Shown in pieces: positions 51,697-59,991 of a DNA stretch of 64,000 nt (its first letter is position 1; each line of letters opens with the position of its first letter). Origin of the DNA: Rugosimonospora acidiphila (GTDB lineage Bacteria > Actinomycetota > Actinomycetes > Mycobacteriales > Micromonosporaceae); the NCBI RefSeq assembly GCF_039543385.1, contig NZ_BAABJQ010000003.1, positions 465,822 through 529,821 of the forward strand, given 5' to 3'. The notes under the pieces are model-generated. The model had not been told where the DNA came from and made no database searches. It worked only from the letters and a program-made list of their open reading frames with translations. A program made the position numbers and the translations under genes.

Positions 51697-53478
51697 TTAC
51701 AGGTACTGACCGGTGTTGGTCACCGTGTCGATGGAGCGGCCCGACTCGGCGCCCTTGCCGCCGGAGACCAACGTGCGGATGTAGACGATCCGCTCGCCCT
51801 TCTTACCGGAGATGCGCGCCCAGTCGTCGGGGTTGGTGGTGTTGGGCAGGTCCTCGTTCTCCCGGAACTCGTCCACGCACGCGTCGAGCAGGTGCTGCAG
51901 GCGCAGACCCTTGCGGCCGGCGGAGAGGAACTCCTTGATGGCCATCTTCTTCGCCCGGTCGACGATGTTCTGGATCATGGCACCGGAGTTGAAGTCCTTG
52001 AAGTACAGGACCTCCTTGTCACCGTTGGCGTAGGTGACCTCCAGGAACCGGTTCTCGTCGGTCTCCGCGTACATCCGCAGCACCGCGGCCTCGATCATCG
52101 CCGCCACGCACGCCTTGGCGTCCCCGCCGTGCTCCGACATGTCGTCTTGGTTCAGCGGCAGGTCGGACAGGATGTACTTGCTGAAGATGTCCCTGGCCGC
52201 CTCGGCGTCCGGCCGCTCGATCTTGATCTTCACGTCGAGCCGGCCCGGCCGCAGGATGGCAGGGTCGATCATGTCCTCCCGGTTGGAGGCGCCGATCACT
52301 ATGACGTTCTCCAGGCCCTCCACGCCGTCGATCTCGGAGAGCAGCTGGGGAACGATGGTGTTCTCCACATCGGAGGAGACGCCCGAGCCCCGGGTCCGGA
52401 AGACCGAGTCCATCTCGTCGAAGAACACGATCACCGGGGTGCCCTCGCCGGCCTTCTCCCGTGCCCGCTGGAAGATCAGCCGGATGTGACGCTCGGTCTC
52501 ACCCACGTACTTGTTGAGCAGCTCGGGGCCCTTGATGTTGAGGAAGTAGCTGGTGTGCTTCTCCTCGCCACGCCGCTCGGCGATCTTCTTGGCCAGCGAG
52601 TTGGCCACCGCCTTGGCGATCAGGGTCTTGCCGCAGCCGGGCGGCCCGTACAGCAGCACACCCTTGGGCGGGCGCAGCTGGTGCTCCCGGAACAGGTCGG
52701 CGTGCAGGAACGGCAGCTCGACCGCGTCCCGGATCTGCTCGATCTGCGAGTGCAGGCCGCCGATGTCCTCGTATCCGACGTCCGGCACCTCCTCGAGCAC
52801 GAGCTCCTCGACCTCGCTCTTGGGCACCCGCTCGTACGCGTAGGCGCTGCGCGGCTCGATGAGCAGCGAATCGCCGGAGCGCAGTGCGGCCACGTTGAGA
52901 CTCTCGGCCAGGTGCACCACCCGCTCCTCGTCGGCGTGGGAGATGACCAGGGCCCGGTCGGGCTTGCCGTCGATCGGGCTGTCGAGGACCTCCTTGAGCA
53001 TGACCACCTCGCCAGTGCGCTCGAAGCCGAACGCGTCGACGATGTTGAGGGCATCGTTGAGCAGGACCTCCTGGCCCCGGCGCAGGTCCTCCACCTGCAG
53101 CGCCGGGGAGACCGCGACCCGCAGCTTCCGACCGCCGGTGAACACGTCCACCGTGCCGTCTTCATGCCGTCCGAGGAACACGCCATAACCGCTCGGCGGT
53201 TGGGCGAGCCTGTCGATCTCCTCTTTGAGGGTCACGATCTGGGCACGCGCCTCCTTCAGCGTGGCCACCAGCCGCTCGTTGTTCTCGGTCAGTCGGGCCA
53301 GCTGGGACTGTGTCGCGGCTAGCCGCTCCTCCAGCTGACGCACGTGCCGCGGGCTCTCGGTCAGCTTGCGCCGCACCAGTGCGAGTTCCTCCTGTAGGAA
53401 CGCGACCTGGGTCGAGAGATCGTGGGCCTCCTTCTCCCAACGGGCGGCGCGGGTCTCCGCGTCGTCACTACGTGCCAC
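51697..53478 (-). CDS. arc: Proteasome-associated AAA ATPase Arc/Mpa
   Basis: Arc (Mpa in mycobacteria) recognises pupylated proteins, unfolds them and feeds the proteasome. The 593-residue protein begins with a long coiled coil (to about residue 90, for example LEERLAATQSQLARLTENNE), followed by an OB-type region. The AAA domain has Walker A GPPGCGKT (about residue 278) and Walker B VIVFFDEMDS (about residue 350). It ends in GQYL, the C-terminal motif that docks into the alpha ring. The GTG start is preceded by GGGGAGG. The position next to ferredoxin and trmI genes is conserved. Confidence 0.97.
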   Translation of the reverse strand: MARSDDAETRAARWEKEAHDLSTQVAFLQEELALVRRKLTESPRHVRQLEERLAATQSQLARLTENNERLVATLKEARAQIVTLKEEIDRLAQPPSGYGVFLGRHEDGTVDVFTGGRKLRVAVSPALQVEDLRRGQEVLLNDALNIVDAFGFERTGEVVMLKEVLDSPIDGKPDRALVISHADEERVVHLAESLNVAALRSGDSLLIEPRSAYAYERVPKSEVEELVLEEVPDVGYEDIGGLHSQIEQIRDAVELPFLHADLFREHQLRPPKGVLLYGPPGCGKTLIAKAVANSLAKKIAERRGEEKHTSYFLNIKGPELLNKYVGETERHIRLIFQRAREKAGEGTPVIVFFDEMDSVFRTRGSGVSSDVENTIVPQLLSEIDGVEGLENVIVIGASNREDMIDPAILRPGRLDVKIKIERPDAEAARDIFSKYILSDLPLNQDDMSEHGGDAKACVAAMIEAAVLRMYAETDENRFLEVTYANGDKEVLYFKDFNSGAMIQNIVDRAKKMAIKEFLSAGRKGLRLQHLLDACVDEFRENEDLPNTTNPDDWARISGKKGERIVYIRTLVSGGKGAESGRSIDTVTNTGQYL

Positions 53479-53626
53479 GTCCCACCTCCCCGGGGGCTTG
53501 AACGTTGTGGTCTAACACTAACCGCTGATCGCCTCTGTTCGCCCCTACCGGCTGGGCCGTCACGAACTCTTATTGTTAGCGGTACCTTTCAGGGTGATGT
53601 TCGCGGCATTTACCGGGAGGTTCGGC

Positions 53627-53917
53627 GTGTCGGTCCCCACCGATGAGTTGAGTGTTTGGGTGGACCAGGATCTGTGCACCGGAGACGGCCTGTGTGTGCA
53701 GTATGCGCCGGAGATTTTCGAGTTCGACGTCGACGGACTGGCCTACGTCAAGGACGGCGGAGGCACCCTCCAGCTGACCACGGGCAGCCGGGCCGAGGTG
53801 CCCGCCGGCCTGCGGTTGGAGGTGCTGGACGCGGCCCGGGAATGCCCCGGGGACTGCATCCACGTGCTGCGCGCCGCCGACGGCCGGGAGGTCGCCGGAC
53901 CGGACGCCGAGGACTGA
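53627..53917 (+). CDS. Ferredoxin, 3Fe-4S type
   Basis: This 96-residue protein has the cluster motif DLCTGDGLC (C-x5-C) near residue 17 and CPGDC near residue 78. This C-x5-C...C spacing is that of 3Fe-4S or bound 4Fe-4S ferredoxins with a missing cysteine. It probably transfers electrons to a redox enzyme such as a cytochrome P450, but no partner is nearby. The GTG has a CGGGAGG RBS; an ATG-starting upstream extension of 18 codons has none. It is divergent from arc, an arrangement also found in other actinobacteria. Confidence 0.88.
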   Translation: MSVPTDELSVWVDQDLCTGDGLCVQYAPEIFEFDVDGLAYVKDGGGTLQLTTGSRAEVPAGLRLEVLDAARECPGDCIHVLRAADGREVAGPDAED

Positions 53918-54002
53918 TCCGCGCGCCATGCGCGAAAAGGCGTGTGGGGCCGTGTCACGGCCACAGCGGGCCACGAGGTGGCCGCAGGCGGGCGCGCGGG
54001 AC

Positions 54003-54578
54003 CTAAATGGGACGTCCGACCAGTGACGCCACCAGGCGGGCGAACTCCTCCAGCCTGGCGATCTGCCCCGAACCCCCATCGTCGAGCGTCTTGCCGAAGC
54101 GCAGCGCGTCGTGCCGGATCAGGGTGCTGGACTCCTCGTTGGCCACGGTCCCCAGGCCGGCCTCGTCCAGCGAGCTGAGCAGCAGGTACACGTCCACGCT
54201 GTCGACCCGGGCGGGGCCGGTGCCGCCCCGGGTCAGCCGCCGCCGGCAGCCCACCTCGGTCACCGCCGACAGCGGCACCACCCGCAGCGAGGAGGTCATC
54301 GCGCCGGGCGGGCCCTCGCTGGGCGGCACGTCCTCGCCGTGCCAGAGCACCAGCCGGGTGCCGTCGCAGACCACCACCTCCTGCCAGACCCCGTTGACCT
54401 CGTTGACGAACCGTTCGAGGGTGAACCCGAGAACGGTGGCGCCGCGCAGCACCCCACCCAGCGACTCCAGGGCCACCTCCGGATCGCGCAGGTACGCCCG
54501 GGCGGCGGACTCCAGGTCGGGGTAGGGCGACCAGTCGGGGAAAACGGCGGGCAGGTCGCCGAAGGCCGGCCCGCTCAT
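54003..54578 (-). CDS. Conserved hypothetical protein after trmI
   Basis: This 191-residue protein has no recognised domain. It is soluble and acidic and contains PDLESAARAYLRDPEVALES, LGFTLERFVNEVNGVWQEVV and GPPGAMTSSLRVVPLSAVTE. The ATG overlaps the trmI stop (ATGA), so it should be cotranscribed and coupled. Its last residues end just before a region with no gene facing the ferredoxin gene. Function cannot be assigned from sequence. Confidence 0.75.
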   Translation of the reverse strand: MSGPAFGDLPAVFPDWSPYPDLESAARAYLRDPEVALESLGGVLRGATVLGFTLERFVNEVNGVWQEVVVCDGTRLVLWHGEDVPPSEGPPGAMTSSLRVVPLSAVTEVGCRRRLTRGGTGPARVDSVDVYLLLSSLDEAGLGTVANEESSTLIRHDALRFGKTLDDGGSGQIARLEEFARLVASLVGRPI

Positions 54579-55597
54579 GTCGCGTCCCCCGGCAGATTTT
54601 CGGGCGCCCCGAGGCCGCCGGGCGCCTGGACCTCCCGCGGCGCCTGAACTTCCTGCGGCGCCTGAACCCCGTTCGGCGCCTGAACCCCGTCCGGAGGCTG
54701 GACCGGCTCGGGCGCCGCGGCGCCGGCCTTGCGCAGCGCGTACGCCTCGGCGCCCTTGCTGGGCTTGCGGCGGCGCGGCGGAGCCTGCACACCGGGCGCC
54801 AGACGGCGGGCGCTGACCAGGAACGCGGTGTGCGCGATCATCCGGTGGTCGGGCCGGACCGCCAGGCCCTCGGCGTGCCAGTCCCGGATCAGCGACTCCC
54901 ACGCCCGGGGCTCGGTGAAGCCACCCTGCTCGCGCAGCCCCTCCACCAGGTCGGACAGCTGCGGAGTAGTCGCGACATAGCCGATAAAGACCCCACCTGG
55001 CACCAGAGCCCGCGAAACCAGGTCCAACATCTCCCACGGGGCGAGCATGTCAAGAATGATCCGATCGAAGCCGGTGTCTTGGCAATCGGCGACGTCGCCC
55101 GTGCGCAGCTCCCAGTTGCCCGGCCGCTGTCCGAAGAACGCCGTGACGTTGCGCTGGGCGATCTCGGCGAAGTCCGGCCGCAGCTCGTAGGAGATCAACT
55201 CGCCGTGCTCGCCGACGGCCCGCAGCAGCGAACAGGCCAGCGCGCCGGAGCCGGCGCCGGCCTCCAGCACCCGGGCGCCGGGGAAGACGTCCCCCATCGC
55301 GACGATCTGGGCCGCGTCCTTCGGATAGATCACCTGGGCGCCGCGCGGCATGGACAGCACGTAGTCGGCCAGCAGCGGCCGCAGCGCGAGGTAGGCCGTG
55401 CCGCCGCTGGAGCTGACCACGCTGCCCTCCGGCGCCCCGATGAGGTCGTCGTGGGCCAGCCCGCCCCGGTGCGTGTGGTAGACCCGGCCGGGCTCCAGCA
55501 CCAGCGTGTGCAGCCGGCCCTTCGGATCGGTCAGCTGGACCCGGTCACCGGGCTGGAACGGTCCGCGACGGGCGGTGGCGGTGGACGGTGCGGTCAA
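54575..55597 (-). CDS. trmI: tRNA (adenine-58-N1)-methyltransferase TrmI
   Basis: TrmI methylates adenine 58 in the tRNA T-loop. The 340-residue protein has an N-terminal domain containing PKGRLHTLVLEPGRVYHTHR and YLALRPLLADYVLSMPRGAQ. IYPKDAAQIVAMGDVFPG precedes the SAM motif VLEAGAGSGALACSLLRAVG. LDMLAPWEMLDLVSRALVPG is the later family motif. From about residue 280 it has a proline- and alanine-rich tail with four hexapeptide repeats (GVQAP-like). Its start is a TTG overlapping the M50 stop (TTGA), so translation is coupled. Mycobacterial TrmI (Rv2118c) also lies near mpa. Confidence 0.93.
   Translation of the reverse strand: MTAPSTATARRGPFQPGDRVQLTDPKGRLHTLVLEPGRVYHTHRGGLAHDDLIGAPEGSVVSSSGGTAYLALRPLLADYVLSMPRGAQVIYPKDAAQIVAMGDVFPGARVLEAGAGSGALACSLLRAVGEHGELISYELRPDFAEIAQRNVTAFFGQRPGNWELRTGDVADCQDTGFDRIILDMLAPWEMLDLVSRALVPGGVFIGYVATTPQLSDLVEGLREQGGFTEPRAWESLIRDWHAEGLAVRPDHRMIAHTAFLVSARRLAPGVQAPPRRRKPSKGAEAYALRKAGAAAPEPVQPPDGVQAPNGVQAPQEVQAPREVQAPGGLGAPENLPGDAT
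54621..54692. repeat. Four 18-bp repeats inside the trmI tail
   Basis: Units begin at 54621, 54639, 54657 and 54675 with GGCGCCTG. They encode the VQAP-containing hexapeptides of the TrmI C-terminal tail, so copy number can change without shifting the frame. Confidence 0.8.
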
Positions 55598-56925
55598 CGG
55601 GTCTGCCCCCTGGGTTCGAGTACGCGCATGAGATCGGCGACCCGCAGGACGCCGACCACATCCTCGCCCAAGGTCACTACGTACTCGCTCGCCGGGTTGG
55701 CCTGAACGGCCTCGACCAGGTCCATTCCGCCCAGACTGGCGGGCAGCACGCGGGCCCGATCCAGCCCGGCCGCCACGGTGTCGACCGCCACCCAGGCGCG
55801 ACGCTCCACCGGTACGGCGGCCACCGCGGCGTCGTTGACCACGCCCAGCAGCTGCCCGGCCGAGTTCACCACCACCAGCACCGGCGGTGGGGGCGGCAGC
55901 GTCCCCTCTGCCGCGGACGGCGACGACGACAGCGGCTCGGCTCCCTGGTGGGCGGGCGGCGGGAACGGTGGCCCACCGGCCGGCTGCCCGGTGGCGTCCA
56001 CCGGCTGCCCGGGGGCGCCCGGCCCCTGCGGGTTCTGCCCCGCCTGGCCGTAGCGGCGCAGCGCCTCCGCCAGCGGCGTGCCGGTGAGCACCGCGAACAG
56101 GGGGTGGGCCAGCCGGCCCGCGTTGACCAGGGGCAGCCGCACCCCGATGCGGCCGAACCGGATCGACTGGGTCGCCCCGCTCCACAGCGTCCAGGCGACC
56201 AGCACGGTGATGATCAGGCCCAGCCAGAGCAGGATGTGGCTGAGGTAGAGCACCAGCGCGGTGACCAGGCTGGCCACCGCCACCACCCGCCCGGTCCAGC
56301 CGGCCACCCGGTCGCCCAGGTGCCGGTCGTGGCTGGCCGCCCAGACCCCGGCGCGCAGCGCCCGGCCGCCGTCCAGGGGCAGCCCGGGCAGCACGTTGAA
56401 GACCGCCACCACCAGGTTGCTGAACGCCAGTTGGAAGGCCAGTTCGTGGACCACGCCACCGTCCGGCAGCAGCAGGGTCACCAGGGTGGCGAGCAGGCCC
56501 AGCGCGAACGACACGGCCGGCCCCACCAGCGAGACGATGGCCTCGACGCCGGGGCGGGGGCTGTCCCGGTCCATCTCGGTGTAGCCGCCCAGCATCTCCA
56601 GGGTGATGCCGCGCACCCCGATGCCGAAGCGCCGGGCGGTCAGCGCGTGCCCCAACTCGTGCAGCAGCACCGAGACCAGCAGGCAGATCACCAGGCCGAA
56701 GCCGATGATGTAGGCCAGCGGGGTGGACAGGTCGGGGCGGCGCAGCGCGACGTAGCCGCCGTAGGTGAAGGTCACCAGGACGGCCAGCACGAACCAGGAG
56801 GCGGTCAGGAACACCGGCACGCCGGCCACCCGGCCCAGCGGTATGCCGACGGTCCGCGTGGCCCGCGGTGGCTGCGAGCCGGCGGGTGTACCGCCGGTGG
56901 GGGGTGGCGCGACTCGGTCCTCCAT
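55594..56925 (-). CDS. M50 family site-2 protease-like membrane protein with CBS-type tail
   Basis: This 443-residue protein is an intramembrane metalloprotease of the S2P family. HELGH (in VLLHELGHALTARRFGIG, near residue 85) binds zinc, and the second ligand is in LPGLPLDGGRALRAG. Five or six membrane segments lie between residues 30 and 240. After a proline-rich linker (about residues 295-340) the C-terminus has a CBS-like segment (VLVVVNSAGQLLGVVNDAAV and LGEDVVGVLRVADLMRVL). Such proteins cut membrane-bound regulators. ATG 56925 is favoured because a TAGCAT box ends 7 bases before it. Confidence 0.88.
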   Translation of the reverse strand: MEDRVAPPPTGGTPAGSQPPRATRTVGIPLGRVAGVPVFLTASWFVLAVLVTFTYGGYVALRRPDLSTPLAYIIGFGLVICLLVSVLLHELGHALTARRFGIGVRGITLEMLGGYTEMDRDSPRPGVEAIVSLVGPAVSFALGLLATLVTLLLPDGGVVHELAFQLAFSNLVVAVFNVLPGLPLDGGRALRAGVWAASHDRHLGDRVAGWTGRVVAVASLVTALVLYLSHILLWLGLIITVLVAWTLWSGATQSIRFGRIGVRLPLVNAGRLAHPLFAVLTGTPLAEALRRYGQAGQNPQGPGAPGQPVDATGQPAGGPPFPPPAHQGAEPLSSSPSAAEGTLPPPPPVLVVVNSAGQLLGVVNDAAVAAVPVERRAWVAVDTVAAGLDRARVLPASLGGMDLVEAVQANPASEYVVTLGEDVVGVLRVADLMRVLEPRGQTR

Positions 56926-56932
56926 CGTGCCG

Positions 56933-56938
56933 ATGCTA
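56933..56938 (-). promoter_or_regulatory. Leaderless-type -10 box, M50 protease gene
   Basis: TAGCAT on the minus strand ends 7 bases before the ATG at 56925. Confidence 0.5.
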
Positions 56939-57015
56939 CGGACTCGCGCCGAGGGATACCCAGCCGCGGCACGCGAGGCGTGCGGGGCCGCCCCGGTTTC
57001 GTCGTACTCCTGCCC

Positions 57016-57021
57016 TAGCCT
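57016..57021 (+). promoter_or_regulatory. Leaderless-type -10 box, RecB-like gene
   Basis: TAGCCT ends 7 bases before the ATG at 57029. The divergent M50 gene has the same arrangement about 80 bp away. Confidence 0.5.
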
Positions 57022-57028
57022 GTGTGCC

Positions 57029-58354
57029 ATGACGATCGAGGCGGCGAGGTCCGGGGAGCTGGCAGGGTCCACGGAGCTGGCAGGGTCCGGGGAGCTGGCA
57101 CGGTCCACGGAGCTGGCGGAGTCCGGGGAGCTGGCCGGGTCCGGGGAGCTGGCACGGTCCACGGAGCTGGCGGAGTCCGGGGAGCTGGCCGGGTCCGAGC
57201 GGCTGGACAAGCCGGGGCGGTCCGGCTCGGGCCCGACCGCGGCGGTGCCCGCCGGCTTCCCGCCCGGCCCCCGGCGCGGCGAGGCGCCCGCCCCGGACGC
57301 CCCCCGCCGGCCGTCGCTGTCGCCCTCCCGGGCGGCCGACTTCAAGACCTGCCCCCTGCTCTACCGGTTCCGCTCGATCGACCGGCTGCCCGAGCGGCCC
57401 ACGCCGGACCAGCTGCGGGGCACCCTGGTACACGCGGTACTGGACCGGCTGTTCGACCTGCCGGCGCAGCAGCGCACCCCGAACCGCGCCGCCGAGCTGG
57501 TCGAGCCGCAGTGGCGGCGGATGGTCGAGGAGCAACCCGAGCTGCTCGGCGTGTTCGCGCAGGCCCCGGCCGGGCTCGGCGAGGCCCCGGCGGAGCAGGC
57601 CCGCCCGCAGCAAGCCGTCCCACGCCAGGCTCCCCTGGACCAGGGCGCGCCGGACCAGGGCGCGCGGGGGCAGGGCGCGCCGGAGCAGGGCGCGCCGGAG
57701 CAGGGCGCGCCGGAGCAGGGTGCGCCGGAGCAGGGTGCGCCGGAGCAGGGTGCGCCGGCCGCGCCCGGGCCCCGGGACGCGGCCGTGACCCCCGAGGAGT
57801 TCCTGGCCGCCGCGCGGGACCTGCTCGGCGGGTACTTCTCGGTGGAAGACCCCCGCCGGTTGGCGCCGGCCGACCGCGAGTGCCTGGTCAGCGTCGAGGT
57901 CGACGACGGCCGGCTGCTGCTGCGCGGATACATCGACCGCCTGGACGTCTCCCCCGCCGGCGACCTGAGGGTGGTCGACTACAAGACCGGCGGGGCGCCG
58001 CGCGAGGCGTTCGAGGCGCGGGCGCTGTTCCAGCTCAAGTTCTACGCGCTCGTGCTGTGGCGCACCCGCGGCGTGGTGCCGAAGGTGCTGCGCCTGCTCT
58101 ACCTCAAGGACGCCGAGGTGTGCGACTACACCCCGGAGGTCGACGAGCTGGACCGGTTCGAGCGCACGCTGATCGCGCTGTGGCAGGCCATCGACCGCGC
58201 CACCGAGCAGCGCGACTTCCGGCCCAAGCCGAGCCGGTTGTGCGGCTGGTGCGCACACCAGGCGCTGTGCCCGGCGTTCGGCGGCACCCCGCCGCCGTTC
58301 CCTGTGCTGCCGGCGGCCGCGCCGATCGAGCCGCCGGACCCGATGGACGACTAG
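57029..58354 (+). CDS. RecB-like PD-(D/E)XK nuclease with Fe-S cysteines
   Basis: This 441-residue protein has the RecB/Cas4-type nuclease core in its C-terminal half. RGYIDRLDV and LRVVDYKTGGAPREAFEA carry the D and DxK active-site residues, and LFQLKFYALVL is the motif III helix. Four cysteines fit an Fe-S cluster: FKTCPLLYRF and CGWCAHQALCPAF, as in AddB and Cas4. The N-terminus carries eight hexapeptide repeats (57050-57193), and a pentapeptide repeat (57641-57760) interrupts the middle. The role is probably DNA end processing or repair. The start lies 7 bases after a -10 box. Rv2119 beside trmI in mycobacteria is the likely counterpart. Confidence 0.86.
   Translation: MTIEAARSGELAGSTELAGSGELARSTELAESGELAGSGELARSTELAESGELAGSERLDKPGRSGSGPTAAVPAGFPPGPRRGEAPAPDAPRRPSLSPSRAADFKTCPLLYRFRSIDRLPERPTPDQLRGTLVHAVLDRLFDLPAQQRTPNRAAELVEPQWRRMVEEQPELLGVFAQAPAGLGEAPAEQARPQQAVPRQAPLDQGAPDQGARGQGAPEQGAPEQGAPEQGAPEQGAPEQGAPAAPGPRDAAVTPEEFLAAARDLLGGYFSVEDPRRLAPADRECLVSVEVDDGRLLLRGYIDRLDVSPAGDLRVVDYKTGGAPREAFEARALFQLKFYALVLWRTRGVVPKVLRLLYLKDAEVCDYTPEVDELDRFERTLIALWQAIDRATEQRDFRPKPSRLCGWCAHQALCPAFGGTPPPFPVLPAAAPIEPPDPMDD
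57050..57193. repeat. Eight 18-bp repeats encoding SGELAG-type hexapeptides
   Basis: Units of the form TCCGGGGAGCTGGCAGGG (with ACG for GGG in three units) run from 57050 to 57193. They encode S(G/T)ELA(G/R/E) and form the N-terminus of the RecB-like protein. Confidence 0.9.
57641..57760. repeat. Eight 15-bp repeats encoding QGAPE pentapeptides
   Basis: Units of CAGGGCGCGCCGGAG, with a few substitutions, run in frame inside the RecB-like gene. The last three copies share a GGTGCG variant, which suggests recent amplification of that version. Confidence 0.9.
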
Positions 58355-58357
58355 CCG

Positions 58358-59062
58358 ATGGCCACCCGGCGCCCGGTGCGGCTGCTGATCGCCGACGCCC
58401 AACCGTTGCAACGCACCGGTTTCCGCGCCGTGCTGAGCACCCACGGCGACCTGCACGTGGTCGGCGAGGCCGGCGACGGTGTGGAGGCGGTCGAGCTGTC
58501 CCGGCGGCTGCTGCCGGACGTCGTCCTCATGGATGTGCGGTTGCCGCGCCTGGACGGGATAGCGGCCACCCGGGCGATCGTGGCCGCCGCGCTGCCCGTC
58601 CGGGTACTCGTGCTGGCCGGGCTCGACGTCGACGACCACGTGCTGGGCGCGCTGCGTGCCGGCGCCCGCGGCTTCCTGGCCAAGGACGTCGCCGCCGACG
58701 ACCTCGTCGCCGCCATCCACTCCATCGCGGCCGGGGGCGCCGTGCTCGCGCCGCCCATGCTGGGCGGTCTGCTGGACCGCTTCGCCGCGTCGCTGCCCGA
58801 CCCCCAACCCCAGGCGCCGACGGACCTCGCCGCGCTGACCGACCGGGAACGGGAGGTGCTGGTCGAGGTCGCCCGGGGGCTCACCAACGCCGAGATCGCC
58901 GGGCGGCTGTCGGTCAGCGAGACCACGGTGAAGACCCACGTCGCGCACGTGCTGGGCAAGCTCGGACTGCGCGACCGCGTGCAGGCCGTCGTGCTGGCCT
59001 ACGAGTGCGGTCTGGTACGCCCCGGCAGCGGCGCGACCGCGCCGACTCGGGGTCAACCCTGA
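58358..59062 (+). CDS. LuxR/NarL-type response regulator with degenerate receiver
   Basis: This 234-residue protein has a receiver domain (residues 7-120) and a LuxR HTH (about 160-215, with LTDREREVLVEVARGLTNAE and SETTVKTHVAHVLGKLGL). The phosphoacceptor Asp59 in DVVLMDVRLPRLDG and Lys109 in GFLAKD are present. The acidic pair usually written DD is IADAQ here (Ala14), and the conserved Thr/Ser switch position is Ala87 (VLVLAGLD). Phosphorylation may therefore be weak or absent. No sensor kinase is adjacent. The ATG follows the RecB-like stop by 3 bp without a clear RBS. Confidence 0.88.
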   Translation: MATRRPVRLLIADAQPLQRTGFRAVLSTHGDLHVVGEAGDGVEAVELSRRLLPDVVLMDVRLPRLDGIAATRAIVAAALPVRVLVLAGLDVDDHVLGALRAGARGFLAKDVAADDLVAAIHSIAAGGAVLAPPMLGGLLDRFAASLPDPQPQAPTDLAALTDREREVLVEVARGLTNAEIAGRLSVSETTVKTHVAHVLGKLGLRDRVQAVVLAYECGLVRPGSGATAPTRGQP

Positions 59063-59202
59063 TGCCGGGTGGGGGCTGACCCCCACCCAGAAATCCGCCC
59101 CGCTTACACCCGTGGGCTGAGGAACGCCGCCATCGCCGCCCCGACGATGAACCTGCCGGCCAGGTGGTCGCCTGGCCGGTCCAACAGTCTCGGGAGGATT
59201 CG

Positions 59203-59991
59203 GTGACAACGACGCCGGCAATCACGACGGCATCCGCGACGGGGGTCGCCGCTCGTGCCACAGATGTGTGGAAGGTGTACGGCTCCGGCGAGGCCCAGGT
59301 CGTCGCGCTGCGCTCGGTCAGCGTCGAACTGCGCCGCGGCCAGTTCACCGCCATCATGGGCCCGTCCGGCTCCGGCAAGTCCACGCTCATGCACTGCCTG
59401 GCCGGTCTGGACACGGTCACCCGGGGCGAGGTGACCATCGGCGCCACGAAACTCGCCGGCCTGTCCGACGCCGGCCTCACCAGGCTGCGCCGTGATCAGA
59501 TCGGCTTCATCTTCCAGCAGTTCAACCTGCTGCCCACGCTGTCAGCCGAGGAGAACATCCTGCTCCCGCTGTCGATCGCCGGGCGCAAGCCGGACCGCGC
59601 GTGGTACGACACCGTCATCGAGACGGTGGGCCTGCGCGACCGGCTGCGCCACCGGCCCACCCAGCTCTCCGGCGGGCAGCAGCAGCGGGTCGCCTGCGCA
59701 CGGGCGCTGGTGTCCCGGCCCGAGGTCGTCTTCGCCGACGAGCCCACCGGCAACCTCGACTCCCGCTCCGGCGCCGAGGTGCTCGGCTTCCTGCGCCGAT
59801 CGGTACGCGACTTCGGCCAGACCATCGTCATGGTCACCCACGACGCCAACGCCGCCTCGTACGCCGACCGGGTCATCTTCCTCGCCGACGGCGAGATCGT
59901 GACCGAGCTGCGCGAGCCGACGCCCGACGCGGTACTGGAGACGTTGAAGCGCATCGACGTGCTGGCCGCCGACCGGGGCGGGGACCGCTGA
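59203..59991 (+). CDS. ABC transporter ATP-binding protein, MacB/LolD type
   Basis: This 262-residue protein has Walker A GPSGSGKSTLMHCLAGLD near residue 50, the Q-loop FIFQQFNLLPTLSAEENILL, the signature LSGGQQQRVACARAL and Walker B VVFADEPTGNLD. VTHDANAASYADRV carries the switch histidine. The sequence is typical of MacB/FtsE-type ATPases that work with FtsX-like permeases, as follows here. The GTG has GGGAGG five bases upstream. The stop overlaps the permease start (TGATG). Confidence 0.94.
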   Translation: MTTTPAITTASATGVAARATDVWKVYGSGEAQVVALRSVSVELRRGQFTAIMGPSGSGKSTLMHCLAGLDTVTRGEVTIGATKLAGLSDAGLTRLRRDQIGFIFQQFNLLPTLSAEENILLPLSIAGRKPDRAWYDTVIETVGLRDRLRHRPTQLSGGQQQRVACARALVSRPEVVFADEPTGNLDSRSGAEVLGFLRRSVRDFGQTIVMVTHDANAASYADRVIFLADGEIVTELREPTPDAVLETLKRIDVLAADRGGDR

